Notes: a model not told the origin generated them from the letters alone. Positions 1-5,825 are shown, counted from the stretch's first letter. The stretch is 11,634 bases of DNA from an uncultured Intestinimonas sp. (GCA_958435885.1 CAUBHZ010000024.1:1-11634), one strand, 5' to 3'. Made by a program: numbers and translations.

Positions 1-2
1 TG

Positions 3-200
3 GGGGTGGGCATCCGGGCTCCCCAGGCCTCCTGGGGCAATCTGATGCAGAGCGCCACCAGCCTGGCCGTCCTCACGGGACGGCCCTGGGTGTGGCTGCC
101 GCCGGGCCTCCTCATCATCCTGACGGTGGTCTGCCTCCAGATCCTGGGCAATGCCCTGCGGGACGCCATGGACCCCAGGTGGGGTACCAGAGGGACATAA
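3..200 (+). CDS. ABC transporter permease, OppC/DppC type (3' end only)
   Basis: This is the C-terminal 65 or so residues of an inner-membrane permease of the oligopeptide/dipeptide/nickel (OppC/DppC) ABC importer family; the gene begins upstream of the window. The visible part has the family's closing pattern: a G-I-R-x-P-x-x-S-W-G-N block after the EAA loop, then a last hydrophobic segment (PPGLLIILTVVCLQILGNAL) and the ending LRDAMDPR, which closely resembles the usual LRDALDPR tail of these proteins. In this family the subunit forms the membrane pore together with an OppB-like partner and is driven by OppD/F ATPases. None of those partners is visible here, so the substrate cannot be named. 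The stop codon is followed within about 20 bases by an intrinsic terminator, so this gene ends its own transcription unit and is not part of the sporulation operon downstream. Confidence 0.85.
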   Translation, partial: GVGIRAPQASWGNLMQSATSLAVLTGRPWVWLPPGLLIILTVVCLQILGNALRDAMDPRWGTRGT

Positions 201-216
201 CAGAACAGCGGATCTC

Positions 217-248
217 AAAAGCGTGCGGCTGAAAGCCGCACGCTTTTT
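217..248 (+). terminator. Intrinsic terminator after the permease gene
   Basis: A perfect 9-bp GC-rich stem (221-229 with 235-243) closes a 5-base TGAAA loop. It is flanked by AAAA on the left and a run of five T on the right. It lies 17 bases after the permease stop codon and separates that unit from the spoIIIA operon. Confidence 0.93.
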
Positions 249-276
249 GCGTCTGGAAAAGATTTTGGACGGGCAG

Positions 277-305
277 TCATAGGTCTGGACGACCCCTCAT
301 AGAAT
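277..305 (+). promoter_or_regulatory. Predicted sigma-E promoter of the spoIIIA operon
   Basis: The -35-like TCATAGG (277-283) and -10-like CATAGAAT (298-305) are separated by exactly 14 bases. The mother-cell sigma-E consensus in Bacillus is about KMATATT, 14-15 bases, CATACAHT. The -10 matches 7 of 8 positions and the -35 matches 5 of 7. In B. subtilis the spoIIIA operon is transcribed by sigma-E, so position, spacing and sequence agree. Transcription would start near 311-313. An ATG at 304 lies partly inside the -10 box and so cannot be on this transcript. Confidence 0.8.
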
Positions 306-318
306 GGAACATCTGCAA

Positions 319-326
319 AGGAGAGG
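319..326 (+). promoter_or_regulatory. Ribosome binding site of spoIIIAA (decides the start)
   Basis: AGGAGAGG lies in the short leader between the predicted transcription start (about 311) and ATG 340. Spacing to 340 is 13 bases from the end of this block, or 11 if pairing slides onto GAGGGG at 323-328. This is a little long but is the only good Shine-Dalgarno in the leader. It supports 340 and lies downstream of the in-frame ATG at 304. Confidence 0.6.
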
Positions 327-339
327 GGTGCTGGAAGTC

Positions 340-1284
340 ATGTTGGTGCCCAGAACGGAACCGGCCGCGGAGCGGTTTTCCCAGGCGGCGGCGCTGCTGC
401 CCTGGGAGCTGCGGCAGGGGGCGGATCGGCTGACGGAAGGGGACAAGTCCCGGGCGGAGGAGCTGCGGCTCCGGGCGGGTCGGCCTCCCACGGCGGTGCT
501 GCCGGAGGGAGAGATCACGCTGCCGGGCTGCGGGGACCGGCCCGTGACCGGAGAGGACCTCCGCACGGTGCTGGAGGTGGCCACCCAGGCCTCCGCCCAC
601 GCCGTGCTGGACCGGGTCCGGGACGGCTTTGTGACGGTCCGGGGCGGACACCGGGTGGGCCTGTGCGGCAGCGCGGTGTGCGAAAACGGCGTGATCCGCA
701 CCATGGGGACCCTATCGTCCCTCTCCATCCGGGTGGCCCGGGAGGTGCCTGGTGCCGCGGCGGGGGTGCGCCCTCTGCTGCGGGGCGGCGGCGCCGTGGG
801 CGGCACCGTGATCCTCTCCCCGCCGGGAGGGGGCAAGACCACCTTTCTCCGGGATCTCATCCGCCGCCTCTCCGACGGGGTGGAGGGTCCGCCCCTGCGG
901 GTGGGAGTGGCCGATGAGCGGGGGGAGCTGGCCGCCATGTATGACGGCCTGCCCATGAACGACCTGGGGGCTCATACTGACGTGCTGGACGGCTGTCCCA
1001 AGGCTGCCGCCCTGGTCATGCTGCTGCGGGCCATGAATCCCCAGGTGCTGGCGGCGGATGAGGTGGCCGGCGGGGAAGATGCCGCCGCCCTGGAGGAGGC
1101 GGCGGGCTGCGGGGTGGCCCTGCTGTGCACCGCCCACGCCGCCGGCCCGGAGGACCTCCTGCGCCGCCCTGTCTTCCGGCGGCTAGTCCGCCGGGGCGTC
1201 TTGTCCCAGGCGGTGGTGCTGACGGGGCGGGGCAGGGACCGCCGCTGGACCCTGGTGCCGCTGGAGGGGGGAGGGGCGTGCTGA
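340..1284 (+). CDS. spoIIIAA: Stage III sporulation protein AA, secretion-type ATPase
   Basis: SpoIIIAA is the cytoplasmic ATPase of the SpoIIIA-SpoIIQ channel. It resembles type II/IV secretion ATPases and acts in the mother cell. With ATG 340 the protein has 314 residues, close to the roughly 307 of B. subtilis. Walker A (PPGGGKT) has its lysine at residue 166; VADERGE with D192-E193-R194 follows; the family signature TDVLDGCPK comes next; Walker B is VLAADE with D240-E241; and a C-terminal TAH motif follows. An upstream in-frame ATG at 304 would add 12 residues, but it overlaps the predicted promoter -10, so I chose 340. The last 7 bases overlap spoIIIAB. Two arginines that I recall as conserved are replaced here: His212 in the TDVLDGCPK block, and VAG for IGR after Walker B. 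The identification is firm; the effect of these changes on ATPase activity is not known. Confidence 0.93.
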   Translation: MLVPRTEPAAERFSQAAALLPWELRQGADRLTEGDKSRAEELRLRAGRPPTAVLPEGEITLPGCGDRPVTGEDLRTVLEVATQASAHAVLDRVRDGFVTVRGGHRVGLCGSAVCENGVIRTMGTLSSLSIRVAREVPGAAAGVRPLLRGGGAVGGTVILSPPGGGKTTFLRDLIRRLSDGVEGPPLRVGVADERGELAAMYDGLPMNDLGAHTDVLDGCPKAAALVMLLRAMNPQVLAADEVAGGEDAAALEEAAGCGVALLCTAHAAGPEDLLRRPVFRRLVRRGVLSQAVVLTGRGRDRRWTLVPLEGGGAC

Positions 1285-1793
1285 AGCTGGTGGGTGCCCT
1301 GCTGCTGACGGCGGGGGCGTCCGCGCTGGGGCTGTGTGCCGCCGGACAGCTGCGGGACCGGGTGAAGGCCTTGCGCTCCCTGGTGGGGGGGCTGGAGATT
1401 CTGGGCCGGGAGCTCTCCTTCCGGCGTACCGCCATGCCGGAGCTCATGGAGCGGACGGCCAGACAGGCCGGAGCCCCGGCCCGCTACCTCTTTGCCCGCT
1501 GCCGGGACCACCTGGAGGAGCTGGGGGAGCGGACCTTTGACCAGATCTGGAGCCAGGCGGTGGAGGAGGAGCCGGAGCTGCTGCTGGCGGAGCCGGAGCG
1601 GGCGGTGCTGCGGGAGCTGGGCCAGGTGCTTGGCCGCTACGACGCCGGCGACCAGCTGGCCGCCCTGGAACGGGCGGAGCGGGAACTTGCGGCCTGCCTG
1701 GCCCGGGCCGAGGAGGACCGGCGGCGGCTGGGCCGGGTCTACACCGCCCTGGGGGTGGGCTCCGGGGCTATGCTGGCCATTTTGCTGCTGTGA
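1278..1793 (+). CDS. spoIIIAB: Stage III sporulation protein AB
   Basis: This is the second gene of the channel operon and encodes a mother-cell membrane protein. It resembles type II secretion protein F-like components. The GTG start at 1278 overlaps the end of spoIIIAA by 7 bases and follows a GGAGG (1263-1267) by 10 bases. It gives 171 residues, the same length I recall for B. subtilis SpoIIIAB. The N-terminus (LKLVGALLLTAGASALGLCA) is one membrane segment. A long charged helical region then includes the family's early motif LRSLVGGLEILGRELSFRRTAMPE, which matches the usual L-E-x-E-I-x-Y-x-x-T-P-L-P-E pattern. A second hydrophobic segment ends the protein (GVGSGAMLAILLL). The frame stays open upstream to 1125, but that part lies inside spoIIIAA and is not family sequence, so the longer version is not credible. 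Confidence 0.92.
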   Translation: MLKLVGALLLTAGASALGLCAAGQLRDRVKALRSLVGGLEILGRELSFRRTAMPELMERTARQAGAPARYLFARCRDHLEELGERTFDQIWSQAVEEEPELLLAEPERAVLRELGQVLGRYDAGDQLAALERAERELAACLARAEEDRRRLGRVYTALGVGSGAMLAILLL

Positions 1794-1837
1794 CAGGCGG
1801 CGTTCTATCACGATAGGAGCGGGGAAGTGGAAGGACC

Positions 1838-2032
1838 ATGAATGTTGACCTCATTTTCAAAATTGCCGCCATCGGCATCCTGGTGTCCGTGCTCAATCAG
1901 GTGCTCACCCGGTCGGGCCGGGACGAGCAGGCCACCATGACCACCCTGGCGGGGCTGGTGGTGGTGCTCATGATGGTGGTCCAGGAGATCAGCGACCTCT
2001 TCACGCTGGTCAAGGACCTCTTCGGGCTGTGA
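1838..2032 (+). CDS. spoIIIAC: Stage III sporulation protein AC
   Basis: This is a 64-residue membrane protein, near the 68 or so usual for SpoIIIAC. It consists almost entirely of two hydrophobic helices (about residues 4-23 and 33-51) joined by a short charged loop (RSGRDEQ), and ends in LFTLVKDLFGL. The start MNVDLIFKIAAIGI matches the family opening, which is why ATG 1838 was chosen. The Shine-Dalgarno is poor: GGAAGG lies only 3 bases from the ATG, and a purine-rich GGGGAAGTGG lies further back. A 44-base gap separates it from spoIIIAB, the longest gap within this operon. SpoIIIAC and AD are similar small membrane proteins of the channel; their precise roles are not settled. Confidence 0.92.
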   Translation: MNVDLIFKIAAIGILVSVLNQVLTRSGRDEQATMTTLAGLVVVLMMVVQEISDLFTLVKDLFGL

Positions 2033-2038
2033 CGGGCC

Positions 2039-2425
2039 ATGCCGGATATGCTGAGACTGGCCGCCATCGCGGTGACGGCGGCCCTGTGCGCCGCGGTGGT
2101 CCGCAAGGGGGCAGCGGAGCTGGGACTGGTGCTGGCCATCGCGGCGGGCGCCATCCTGCTCAGCGCCTCCCTGGACGCCCTCTCGGCGGTGCGGGACCTC
2201 ATGGACCTGCTCTCCGATACGGCGGGTCTCTCCCCGGCGGTGGTGGCACCGGTGGTCAAGACCACCGGCATCGCCATCCTCACCCGGCTGGCGGCCGAGC
2301 TGTGCCGGGACGCCAAGGAGAGCGGCATCGCCGCCTTTGTGGAGACGGCGGGGGCAGCCTGTGCCCTGTGTGCCGCCCTGCCCCTGCTGGAGACGGTGCT
2401 CACCATGGTGACGGAACTGCTGTGA
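2039..2425 (+). CDS. spoIIIAD: Stage III sporulation protein AD
   Basis: A 128-residue polytopic membrane protein of the SpoIIIA channel, close to the 133 or so of the B. subtilis protein. Hydrophobic segments lie near residues 5-22, 28-45 and 105-127. The central part (VVAPVVKTTGIAILTRLAAELCRDAKESGIAAFVETAG) carries the family's K-x-x-G-I-A-x-x-x-x-x-A-A-E-x-C-x-D-A-x-E pattern. It begins 6 bases after the spoIIIAC stop. ATG 2039 has no clear Shine-Dalgarno, and an in-frame ATG at 2048 would remove three residues, so the exact start is open; translational coupling to spoIIIAC is likely. I infer its function from family and operon position, since nothing catalytic is visible. Confidence 0.92.
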   Translation: MPDMLRLAAIAVTAALCAAVVRKGAAELGLVLAIAAGAILLSASLDALSAVRDLMDLLSDTAGLSPAVVAPVVKTTGIAILTRLAAELCRDAKESGIAAFVETAGAACALCAALPLLETVLTMVTELL

Positions 2426-2443
2426 AAAGGGACGTGGATCGAA

Positions 2444-3541
2444 ATGAAACGGATGTGTATGCTGCTGCTCTGCCTCCTGCTGACCTTCACCGCGGCATCG
2501 GCGGCGTCGGAGGAGCTTTTGGCGGAGCAGTCGGAGGCCCTGGGGCTGGACGGCCTCTCGGACGCCGCAGGGGAGTACGGGCCGGGGACCGACGTGGCCG
2601 GGGTGGACCTGGACGACGGGCTCCAGGGCATTCTGGAGGAGGGCCCGGCCGCCGCCGGCGGAGTGGTCCGCAAAGCGGTGCGCAGCGGTGTGCTGCTGCT
2701 GGCGGTGGTGCTCCTGGCCTCTCTCGCCCAGGGGACCTGGGAGACGGCGGGGGAGGGGGTGGGCCTTCAGGTGGTGCCCATGGCGGCGGCGGCCGCCATC
2801 ACCGTCATCGCCGTCAGCGACGCCAATTCCCTCATCGGCATGGGTAGGGAGACTCTGGAGCGGATGGAGACCTTTGGACAGATCCTGCTGCCCACCATGG
2901 CGGCGGCCACTGCGCTGGGAGGCTCGCCCGGCGGCGCGGCGGCCCGGCAGTTTGCCGCCATGCTCTTTTCCAATCTGCTTCTCACAGTCATCAGCGGCTT
3001 TCTGCTGCCCATGACCTACGGCTACATCGCCGCCTGCGCCGCCTGCGCGGCGGTGGGCAACGAGGGCCTCAAGCGCCTGGCCGGGGTGCTGAAGTGGGTG
3101 GTGACCACGGTGCTCACCATCCTGCTCCTCACCTATGTGGGCTACCTCACCGTCAGCGGTGTGGTGGCCGGTACCGCCGACGCGGTGGCTGTGAAGGCGG
3201 CCCGCTTTACGGTGTCCAGCATGGTGCCGGTGGTGGGCGGCATCCTCTCCGACGCGGCGGAGACCGTGCTGGCCGGGGCGGGGGTGTTGAAAAACGCGGT
3301 GGGGGTCTTTGGAATGCTGACCATCCTGTCCATCTGCCTGGTACCCTTCCTCCAGCTGGGCATCCATTACCTGACCTATAAGCTCACCGGCGCCCTGGCG
3401 GCCACCGTGGCCGACGGCAGGGTGGCCGGGCTCATCGACCAGATCGGCAGCGCCTTCGGGCTGGTGCTGGGGATGACAGGGGCCTCCGCCCTGCTGCTCC
3501 TGGTGTCCATGGTGTCGGCGGTCTCCATGTCGTCGCCATGA
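2444..3541 (+). CDS. spoIIIAE: Stage III sporulation protein AE
   Basis: This is the largest membrane component of the mother-cell channel, 365 residues against about 399 in B. subtilis. The N-terminus (MKRMCMLLLCLLLTFTAASAA) looks like a cleavable signal peptide. An acidic, presumably extracytoplasmic stretch of about 60 residues follows, and then a polytopic region with roughly six to eight hydrophobic segments through to the end. Recognisable family stretches include FGQILLPTMAAATALGG, a long segment around LLPMTYGYIAACAA, and GVVAGTADAVAVKAARFTVS. ATG 2444 was preferred over in-frame ATGs at 2453 and 2459 because it keeps the basic n-region and lies 12 bases after AAAAGGG. It ends in an ATGA overlap with spoIIIAF. 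Confidence 0.92.
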   Translation: MKRMCMLLLCLLLTFTAASAASEELLAEQSEALGLDGLSDAAGEYGPGTDVAGVDLDDGLQGILEEGPAAAGGVVRKAVRSGVLLLAVVLLASLAQGTWETAGEGVGLQVVPMAAAAAITVIAVSDANSLIGMGRETLERMETFGQILLPTMAAATALGGSPGGAAARQFAAMLFSNLLLTVISGFLLPMTYGYIAACAACAAVGNEGLKRLAGVLKWVVTTVLTILLLTYVGYLTVSGVVAGTADAVAVKAARFTVSSMVPVVGGILSDAAETVLAGAGVLKNAVGVFGMLTILSICLVPFLQLGIHYLTYKLTGALAATVADGRVAGLIDQIGSAFGLVLGMTGASALLLLVSMVSAVSMSSP

Positions 3542-4029
3542 TGGAGCTGCTGCGTCAATGGCTCACCGGTGTCACCTGCGCCGCCATCATCGTGGCCCTG
3601 GCGGACAGCCTCATGGCCGGGGGGACGGTGCGGAAGATCGGCCGCCTGGCCGGCGGCCTGCTGCTGCTGGCGGCGGTGGTGAAGCCGGTGATGGAGGTGG
3701 ATCTGGCTGCCCTGTCCGCCTCCACCGTACAGCTGGAGGTGGAGTCGGTCCCGGCGGCGGAGGAGGCGGGACTGGACCTGATGAAATCCATCATAGGAGA
3801 GGAGACGGGCGCATATATTCTGGACAAGGCGGCGGAGCTGGGGATCTCCTGCCGGGAGGTCCGGGTCACCTGCGCCGTGGAGGAAAACGGGGTGCCCTAT
3901 CCGGCGTCGGTGGTGGTGCTGGGGGACATGACCCAGGAGGAGCAGGCTCTGCTGTCCCGGCGAATCGAGGCCGATCTGGCCATCCCGGCGGAGCAGCAGA
4001 CCTATGAGAGCGGAGGCGAGGAAGGATGA
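3538..4029 (+). CDS. spoIIIAF: Stage III sporulation protein AF
   Basis: SpoIIIAF is a mother-cell membrane protein whose C-terminal soluble domain resembles the ring-building folds of secretion systems. This copy has 163 residues, shorter than the 206 or so of B. subtilis. Two membrane segments fill the N-terminus (about residues 10-27 and 37-54, the latter GRLAGGLLLLAAVVKPV). The rest is a soluble alpha/beta domain: a helical stretch ending in GAYILDKAAELGISCREVRVTCAVEENG and then a final strand and helix. The start codon overlaps the spoIIIAE stop in an ATGA with no independent Shine-Dalgarno, so translation is probably coupled. The first codons read ATG-ATG; the second ATG (3541) would cost only one residue. 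Confidence 0.9.
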   Translation: MMELLRQWLTGVTCAAIIVALADSLMAGGTVRKIGRLAGGLLLLAAVVKPVMEVDLAALSASTVQLEVESVPAAEEAGLDLMKSIIGEETGAYILDKAAELGISCREVRVTCAVEENGVPYPASVVVLGDMTQEEQALLSRRIEADLAIPAEQQTYESGGEEG

Positions 4030-4559
4030 TGGGGGCGGAACGGGCCGCCGCGGCGGTCAAAAAACTGACAGCTGCCCTGGAGAAGTATAAATTCATTTTG
4101 CTGGTCCTGTTGGCGGGACTGCTGCTGTTGCTGCTGCCAACCTCGCCGGGAGGAGAGACACAGAGAGCAGCTGCGGAGCCCCAGAGCGCGGCGGAGATGG
4201 CCTTTTCCGTCTCCGAGCTGGAGGAGAAGCTGGAGACCACTCTCTCGAAGATCGACGGGGCGGGGGAGGTGACGGTGGCCCTCACCCTGCGTACCGGTGC
4301 CCGGCAGATCCTGGCCCAGGACGTGTCGTCGTCTGACCGGGACGGGGACAGCTCGGAGGAGCGGACCACCGTGGTGATCTCCGGCGGTTCCGGCCGGGAG
4401 GAGGCGGTGGCGCTCCAGCAGCTGGCCCCACAGTTCCAGGGGGCGGTGGTGGTCTGTCCCGGTGGGGACGACCCCACGGTGCAGCTGCGGCTGGCGGAGG
4501 CGGTGTCCGACCTCACCGGCCTGGGCGCCGATAAGATCTCGATCTGTAAAGGTAAGTAA
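4026..4559 (+). CDS. spoIIIAG: Stage III sporulation protein AG, ring component
   Basis: SpoIIIAG forms a large ring in the intermembrane space of the sporangium in B. subtilis. Here it has 177 residues against about 229. A basic N-terminal segment (residues 1-18) precedes one membrane helix (YKFILLVLLAGLLLLLLP), then a short polar linker and the ring-building domain from about residue 55. That domain contains the helix LEEKLETTLSKIDGAGEVTVALTL, a charged loop with DGDSSEERTT, the strand GAVVVCPGGDDPTVQL and a last helix with SDLTGLGADKISICKGK, all typical of the family. The start overlaps the spoIIIAF stop (ATGA) and is served by GGAGG at 4012-4016. The lower size than in Bacillus falls mainly in the loops; the domain is complete. 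Confidence 0.92.
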   Translation: MMGAERAAAAVKKLTAALEKYKFILLVLLAGLLLLLLPTSPGGETQRAAAEPQSAAEMAFSVSELEEKLETTLSKIDGAGEVTVALTLRTGARQILAQDVSSSDRDGDSSEERTTVVISGGSGREEAVALQQLAPQFQGAVVVCPGGDDPTVQLRLAEAVSDLTGLGADKISICKGK

Positions 4560-4574
4560 GGAGGAGACGTCAGG

Positions 4575-5165
4575 ATGAAACTTTGGAAACGGAACGCGGT
4601 GGTGGCCGCCATCGTACTCTTCGTGTGCGCGGCGGTCTATCTCAACTGGTCCTACAGCCAGGAGGGTATGGAGGGCTCCACCGACACGGGGAAGGTGCTG
4701 GGAGAGGCGGCCTTGGTAGGCGGACAGGCGGAGGACCCGCTGCTGGCCGAGACGGCGCCGGTGTCCACTGTATCCGGCGATGAGGAGACAACGGCATCTG
4801 GAGAGAGCTCGGGCAGCTACTTCGACAGCGCCCGCCTCAACCGGCAGCAGGCCAGGGACAGCGCCCTGTCGCTCCTCCAGGAGGCGGCGGCCGATGAGAA
4901 GGCCGACCAGGCATCTGTGGACCAGGCCAATGAGGCCATCCAATCCATGGCCGCCTTCACCCTGGCCGAGGCCAACATCGAGAATCTGGTGACTGCCAAG
5001 GGGTACGCCGACTGCGTGGCCTTCCTCAGCGAGGACAGCATCAGCGTGGTGGTCTCCAACAACGCCCAGCCCCTCTCCCAGACGGATACGGCCAAGATCA
5101 GCGAGATCGTCATGGAGGAGACCGGACTCTCCGCCAGCCAGATCAAGATCATAGAAGCGAGCTGA
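4575..5165 (+). CDS. spoIIIAH: Stage III sporulation protein AH, channel protein facing SpoIIQ
   Basis: SpoIIIAH is the mother-cell protein whose extracytoplasmic YscJ/FliF-like domain binds forespore SpoIIQ to join the two halves of the channel. The copy has 196 residues (about 218 in B. subtilis). A short basic start (MKLWKR) and one membrane helix (residues 7-25) precede a Gly/Ser/Thr/Glu-rich linker of about 55 residues. The conserved domain runs from about residue 81 to the end: YFDSARLNRQQARD, a long helix, then ANIENLVTAKGYADCVAFLSEDSISVVV and the closing SASQIKIIEAS. It has the strongest Shine-Dalgarno of the operon, AAGGAGGAG at 4558-4566, and a 15-base gap from spoIIIAG, so it may be translated at a higher level than its neighbours. 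A terminator follows directly. Confidence 0.94.
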   Translation: MKLWKRNAVVAAIVLFVCAAVYLNWSYSQEGMEGSTDTGKVLGEAALVGGQAEDPLLAETAPVSTVSGDEETTASGESSGSYFDSARLNRQQARDSALSLLQEAAADEKADQASVDQANEAIQSMAAFTLAEANIENLVTAKGYADCVAFLSEDSISVVVSNNAQPLSQTDTAKISEIVMEETGLSASQIKIIEAS

Positions 5166-5168
5166 GTG

Positions 5169-5201
5169 AAAAGGGCGGATGCGCAGGCATCCGCCCTTTT
5201 T
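5169..5201 (+). terminator. Intrinsic terminator of the spoIIIA operon
   Basis: A perfect 10-bp stem (5173-5182 with 5187-5196) has a 4-base GCAG loop, an A-tract on the left and five T on the right (5197-5201). It begins 4 bases after the spoIIIAH stop and closes the sporulation operon before the next promoter. Confidence 0.95.
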
Positions 5202-5211
5202 AAAAATCAGA

Positions 5212-5240
5212 TTGTAAATCCGGGACCGTTGTGGTAAAAT
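5212..5240 (+). promoter_or_regulatory. Vegetative-type promoter of the Asp23 gene
   Basis: TTGTAA (5212-5217, 4 of 6 to TTGACA) and TAAAAT (5235-5240, 5 of 6 to TATAAT) are separated by 17 bases. TGG directly before the -10 makes it an extended -10. The element lies just after the spoIIIA terminator and 31 bases before the chosen GTG start, so the gene should be expressed independently of sporulation. Confidence 0.75.
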
Positions 5241-5255
5241 ACACTCAAATCGTAA

Positions 5256-5261
5256 AAGGAG
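5256..5261 (+). promoter_or_regulatory. Ribosome binding site of the Asp23 gene (decides the start)
   Basis: AAGGAG ends one base before an in-frame GTG at 5263, which is too close for initiation. It lies 10 bases before the in-frame GTG at 5272, so the latter is the better start and the protein loses MTT from its longest reading. Confidence 0.7.
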
Positions 5262-5271
5262 CGTGACCACT

Positions 5272-5658
5272 GTGGGAGAAGGTAAGGAATATGTTTCCCG
5301 GTCCGACGAGCTGGGAAGCATCCATATATCGGAAGAAGTCCTGGCGGTGATCGCTGCCGCCGCCGTGCTGGAGGTGGAGGGCATCGGAGGCCTGGCCGCC
5401 AATCTGGGCACCGATCTGGCCGAGCTTCTGGGCAAGAAGAACCTGAGCCGCGGCATTCATATCCAGGTGGAGGATGGGAACGTCACGGTGGATCTGAGTA
5501 TCCTGGTGAAGTATGGCTACACCATCCCCGACGTGGCCCGGGCGGTGCAGGAGGCAGTCGCCGGAAGCATCGAAGCTACAAGCGGCCTGACGGTCGCCGC
5601 TGTCAACGTGAACGTGGGCGGCGTGGTCTTTGAGAAAGAGCCGAAAAAGGCTCCGTAA
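5272..5658 (+). CDS. Asp23/Gls24 family protein, YqhY position
   Basis: A soluble 128-residue protein of the Asp23/Gls24 (alkaline shock/envelope stress) family. The start region GSIHISEEVLAVIAAAAVLEVEGIGGLA is the family signature. The central strands (GIHIQVEDGNVTVDLSILVKYGY) and the helix IPDVARAVQEAVAGSIEATSGL are also typical, ending in VNVNVGGVVF. No signal peptide or membrane anchor is present. In B. subtilis the paralog yqhY sits between accC and nusB, exactly this position, and has been linked genetically to control of acetyl-CoA carboxylase; here accB and accC are absent. The gene is a single-gene unit with its own promoter and terminator. GTG 5272 was chosen on Shine-Dalgarno spacing. 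The molecular function is not established in the family, so I leave the gene symbol empty although yqhY orthology is likely. Confidence 0.92.
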   Translation: MGEGKEYVSRSDELGSIHISEEVLAVIAAAAVLEVEGIGGLAANLGTDLAELLGKKNLSRGIHIQVEDGNVTVDLSILVKYGYTIPDVARAVQEAVAGSIEATSGLTVAAVNVNVGGVVFEKEPKKAP

Positions 5659-5672
5659 ATCGTGTCGCCCTC

Positions 5673-5717
5673 AAAGAGCATTGAGCCATCATCCGGTATG
5701 CGCTCAATGCTCTTTTT
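5673..5717 (+). terminator. Intrinsic terminator of the Asp23 gene
   Basis: A perfect 14-bp stem (5673-5686 with 5702-5715) encloses a 15-base loop and is followed by more T (the run ends at 5717). The loop can add a small inner helix (CAT 5687-5689 with ATG 5698-5700). It lies 14 bases after the stop codon and isolates this gene from nusB. Confidence 0.94.
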
Positions 5718-5742
5718 GCCGTTTTGGACGGTAAATTAGGGG

Positions 5743-5771
5743 TTTATTTTCCGCAGAAAACTGTATATAAT
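5743..5771 (+). promoter_or_regulatory. Promoter of the nusB-dxs operon
   Basis: A perfect TATAAT lies at 5766-5771. Seventeen bases upstream is a weak -35, TTTATT (5743-5748, about 3 of 6). The surroundings are strikingly AT-rich in a GC-rich genome. No other promoter is apparent between this point and the end of the window, so this element probably serves the whole nusB to dxs run. Confidence 0.7.
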
Positions 5772-5780
5772 GAATATACA
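5762..5780 (+). promoter_or_regulatory. Inverted repeat over the -10 and start region of nusB, possible operator
   Basis: TGTATAT (5762-5768) and ATATACA (5774-5780) form a perfect 7-bp inverted repeat around a 5-base centre, covering the TATAAT and the likely transcription start. A bound repressor would block RNA polymerase here. I do not recognise it as the site of a known regulator. A -10 box is itself AT-rich, which raises the chance of a coincidental palindrome. Confidence 0.35.
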
Positions 5781-5825
5781 TCATATGCATCAGAATCAGA
5801 AAGAGAATTTTGGGAGGAACCGACC

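Noticed and set aside
304..339. Longer spoIIIAA start at ATG 304
   Set aside because: The ATG overlaps the predicted sigma-E -10 box and lies upstream of the likely transcription start; the Shine-Dalgarno is inside this extension.
1805..1816. CTATC-AC-GATAG inverted repeat between spoIIIAB and spoIIIAC
   Set aside because: The arms are 5 bp around a 2-base centre, which is too small and tight for a stable hairpin, and no T-tract follows; expected by chance.
2029..2847. A 272-codon + strand frame overlapping spoIIIAD and spoIIIAE
   Set aside because: The translation is Gly/Arg-rich and of low complexity; two recognised sporulation genes occupy other frames here.
1808..3367. A 519-codon open frame on the - strand opposite spoIIIAC-AE
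   Set aside because: Its translation is dominated by His, Gln, Gly and Arg and the stretch is fully explained by three recognised + strand genes.
4110..4137. Run of CTG-like triplets in spoIIIAG
   Set aside because: It simply encodes the leucine-rich membrane helix and is not a repeat element.
5263..5271. Asp23 gene start at GTG 5263
   Set aside because: The Shine-Dalgarno AAGGAG ends one base before it; GTG 5272 has a normal 10-base spacing.
4002..5456. A 484-codon open frame on the - strand opposite spoIIIAG-AH
   Set aside because: It crosses the operon terminator and the next promoter, and has no family motif.
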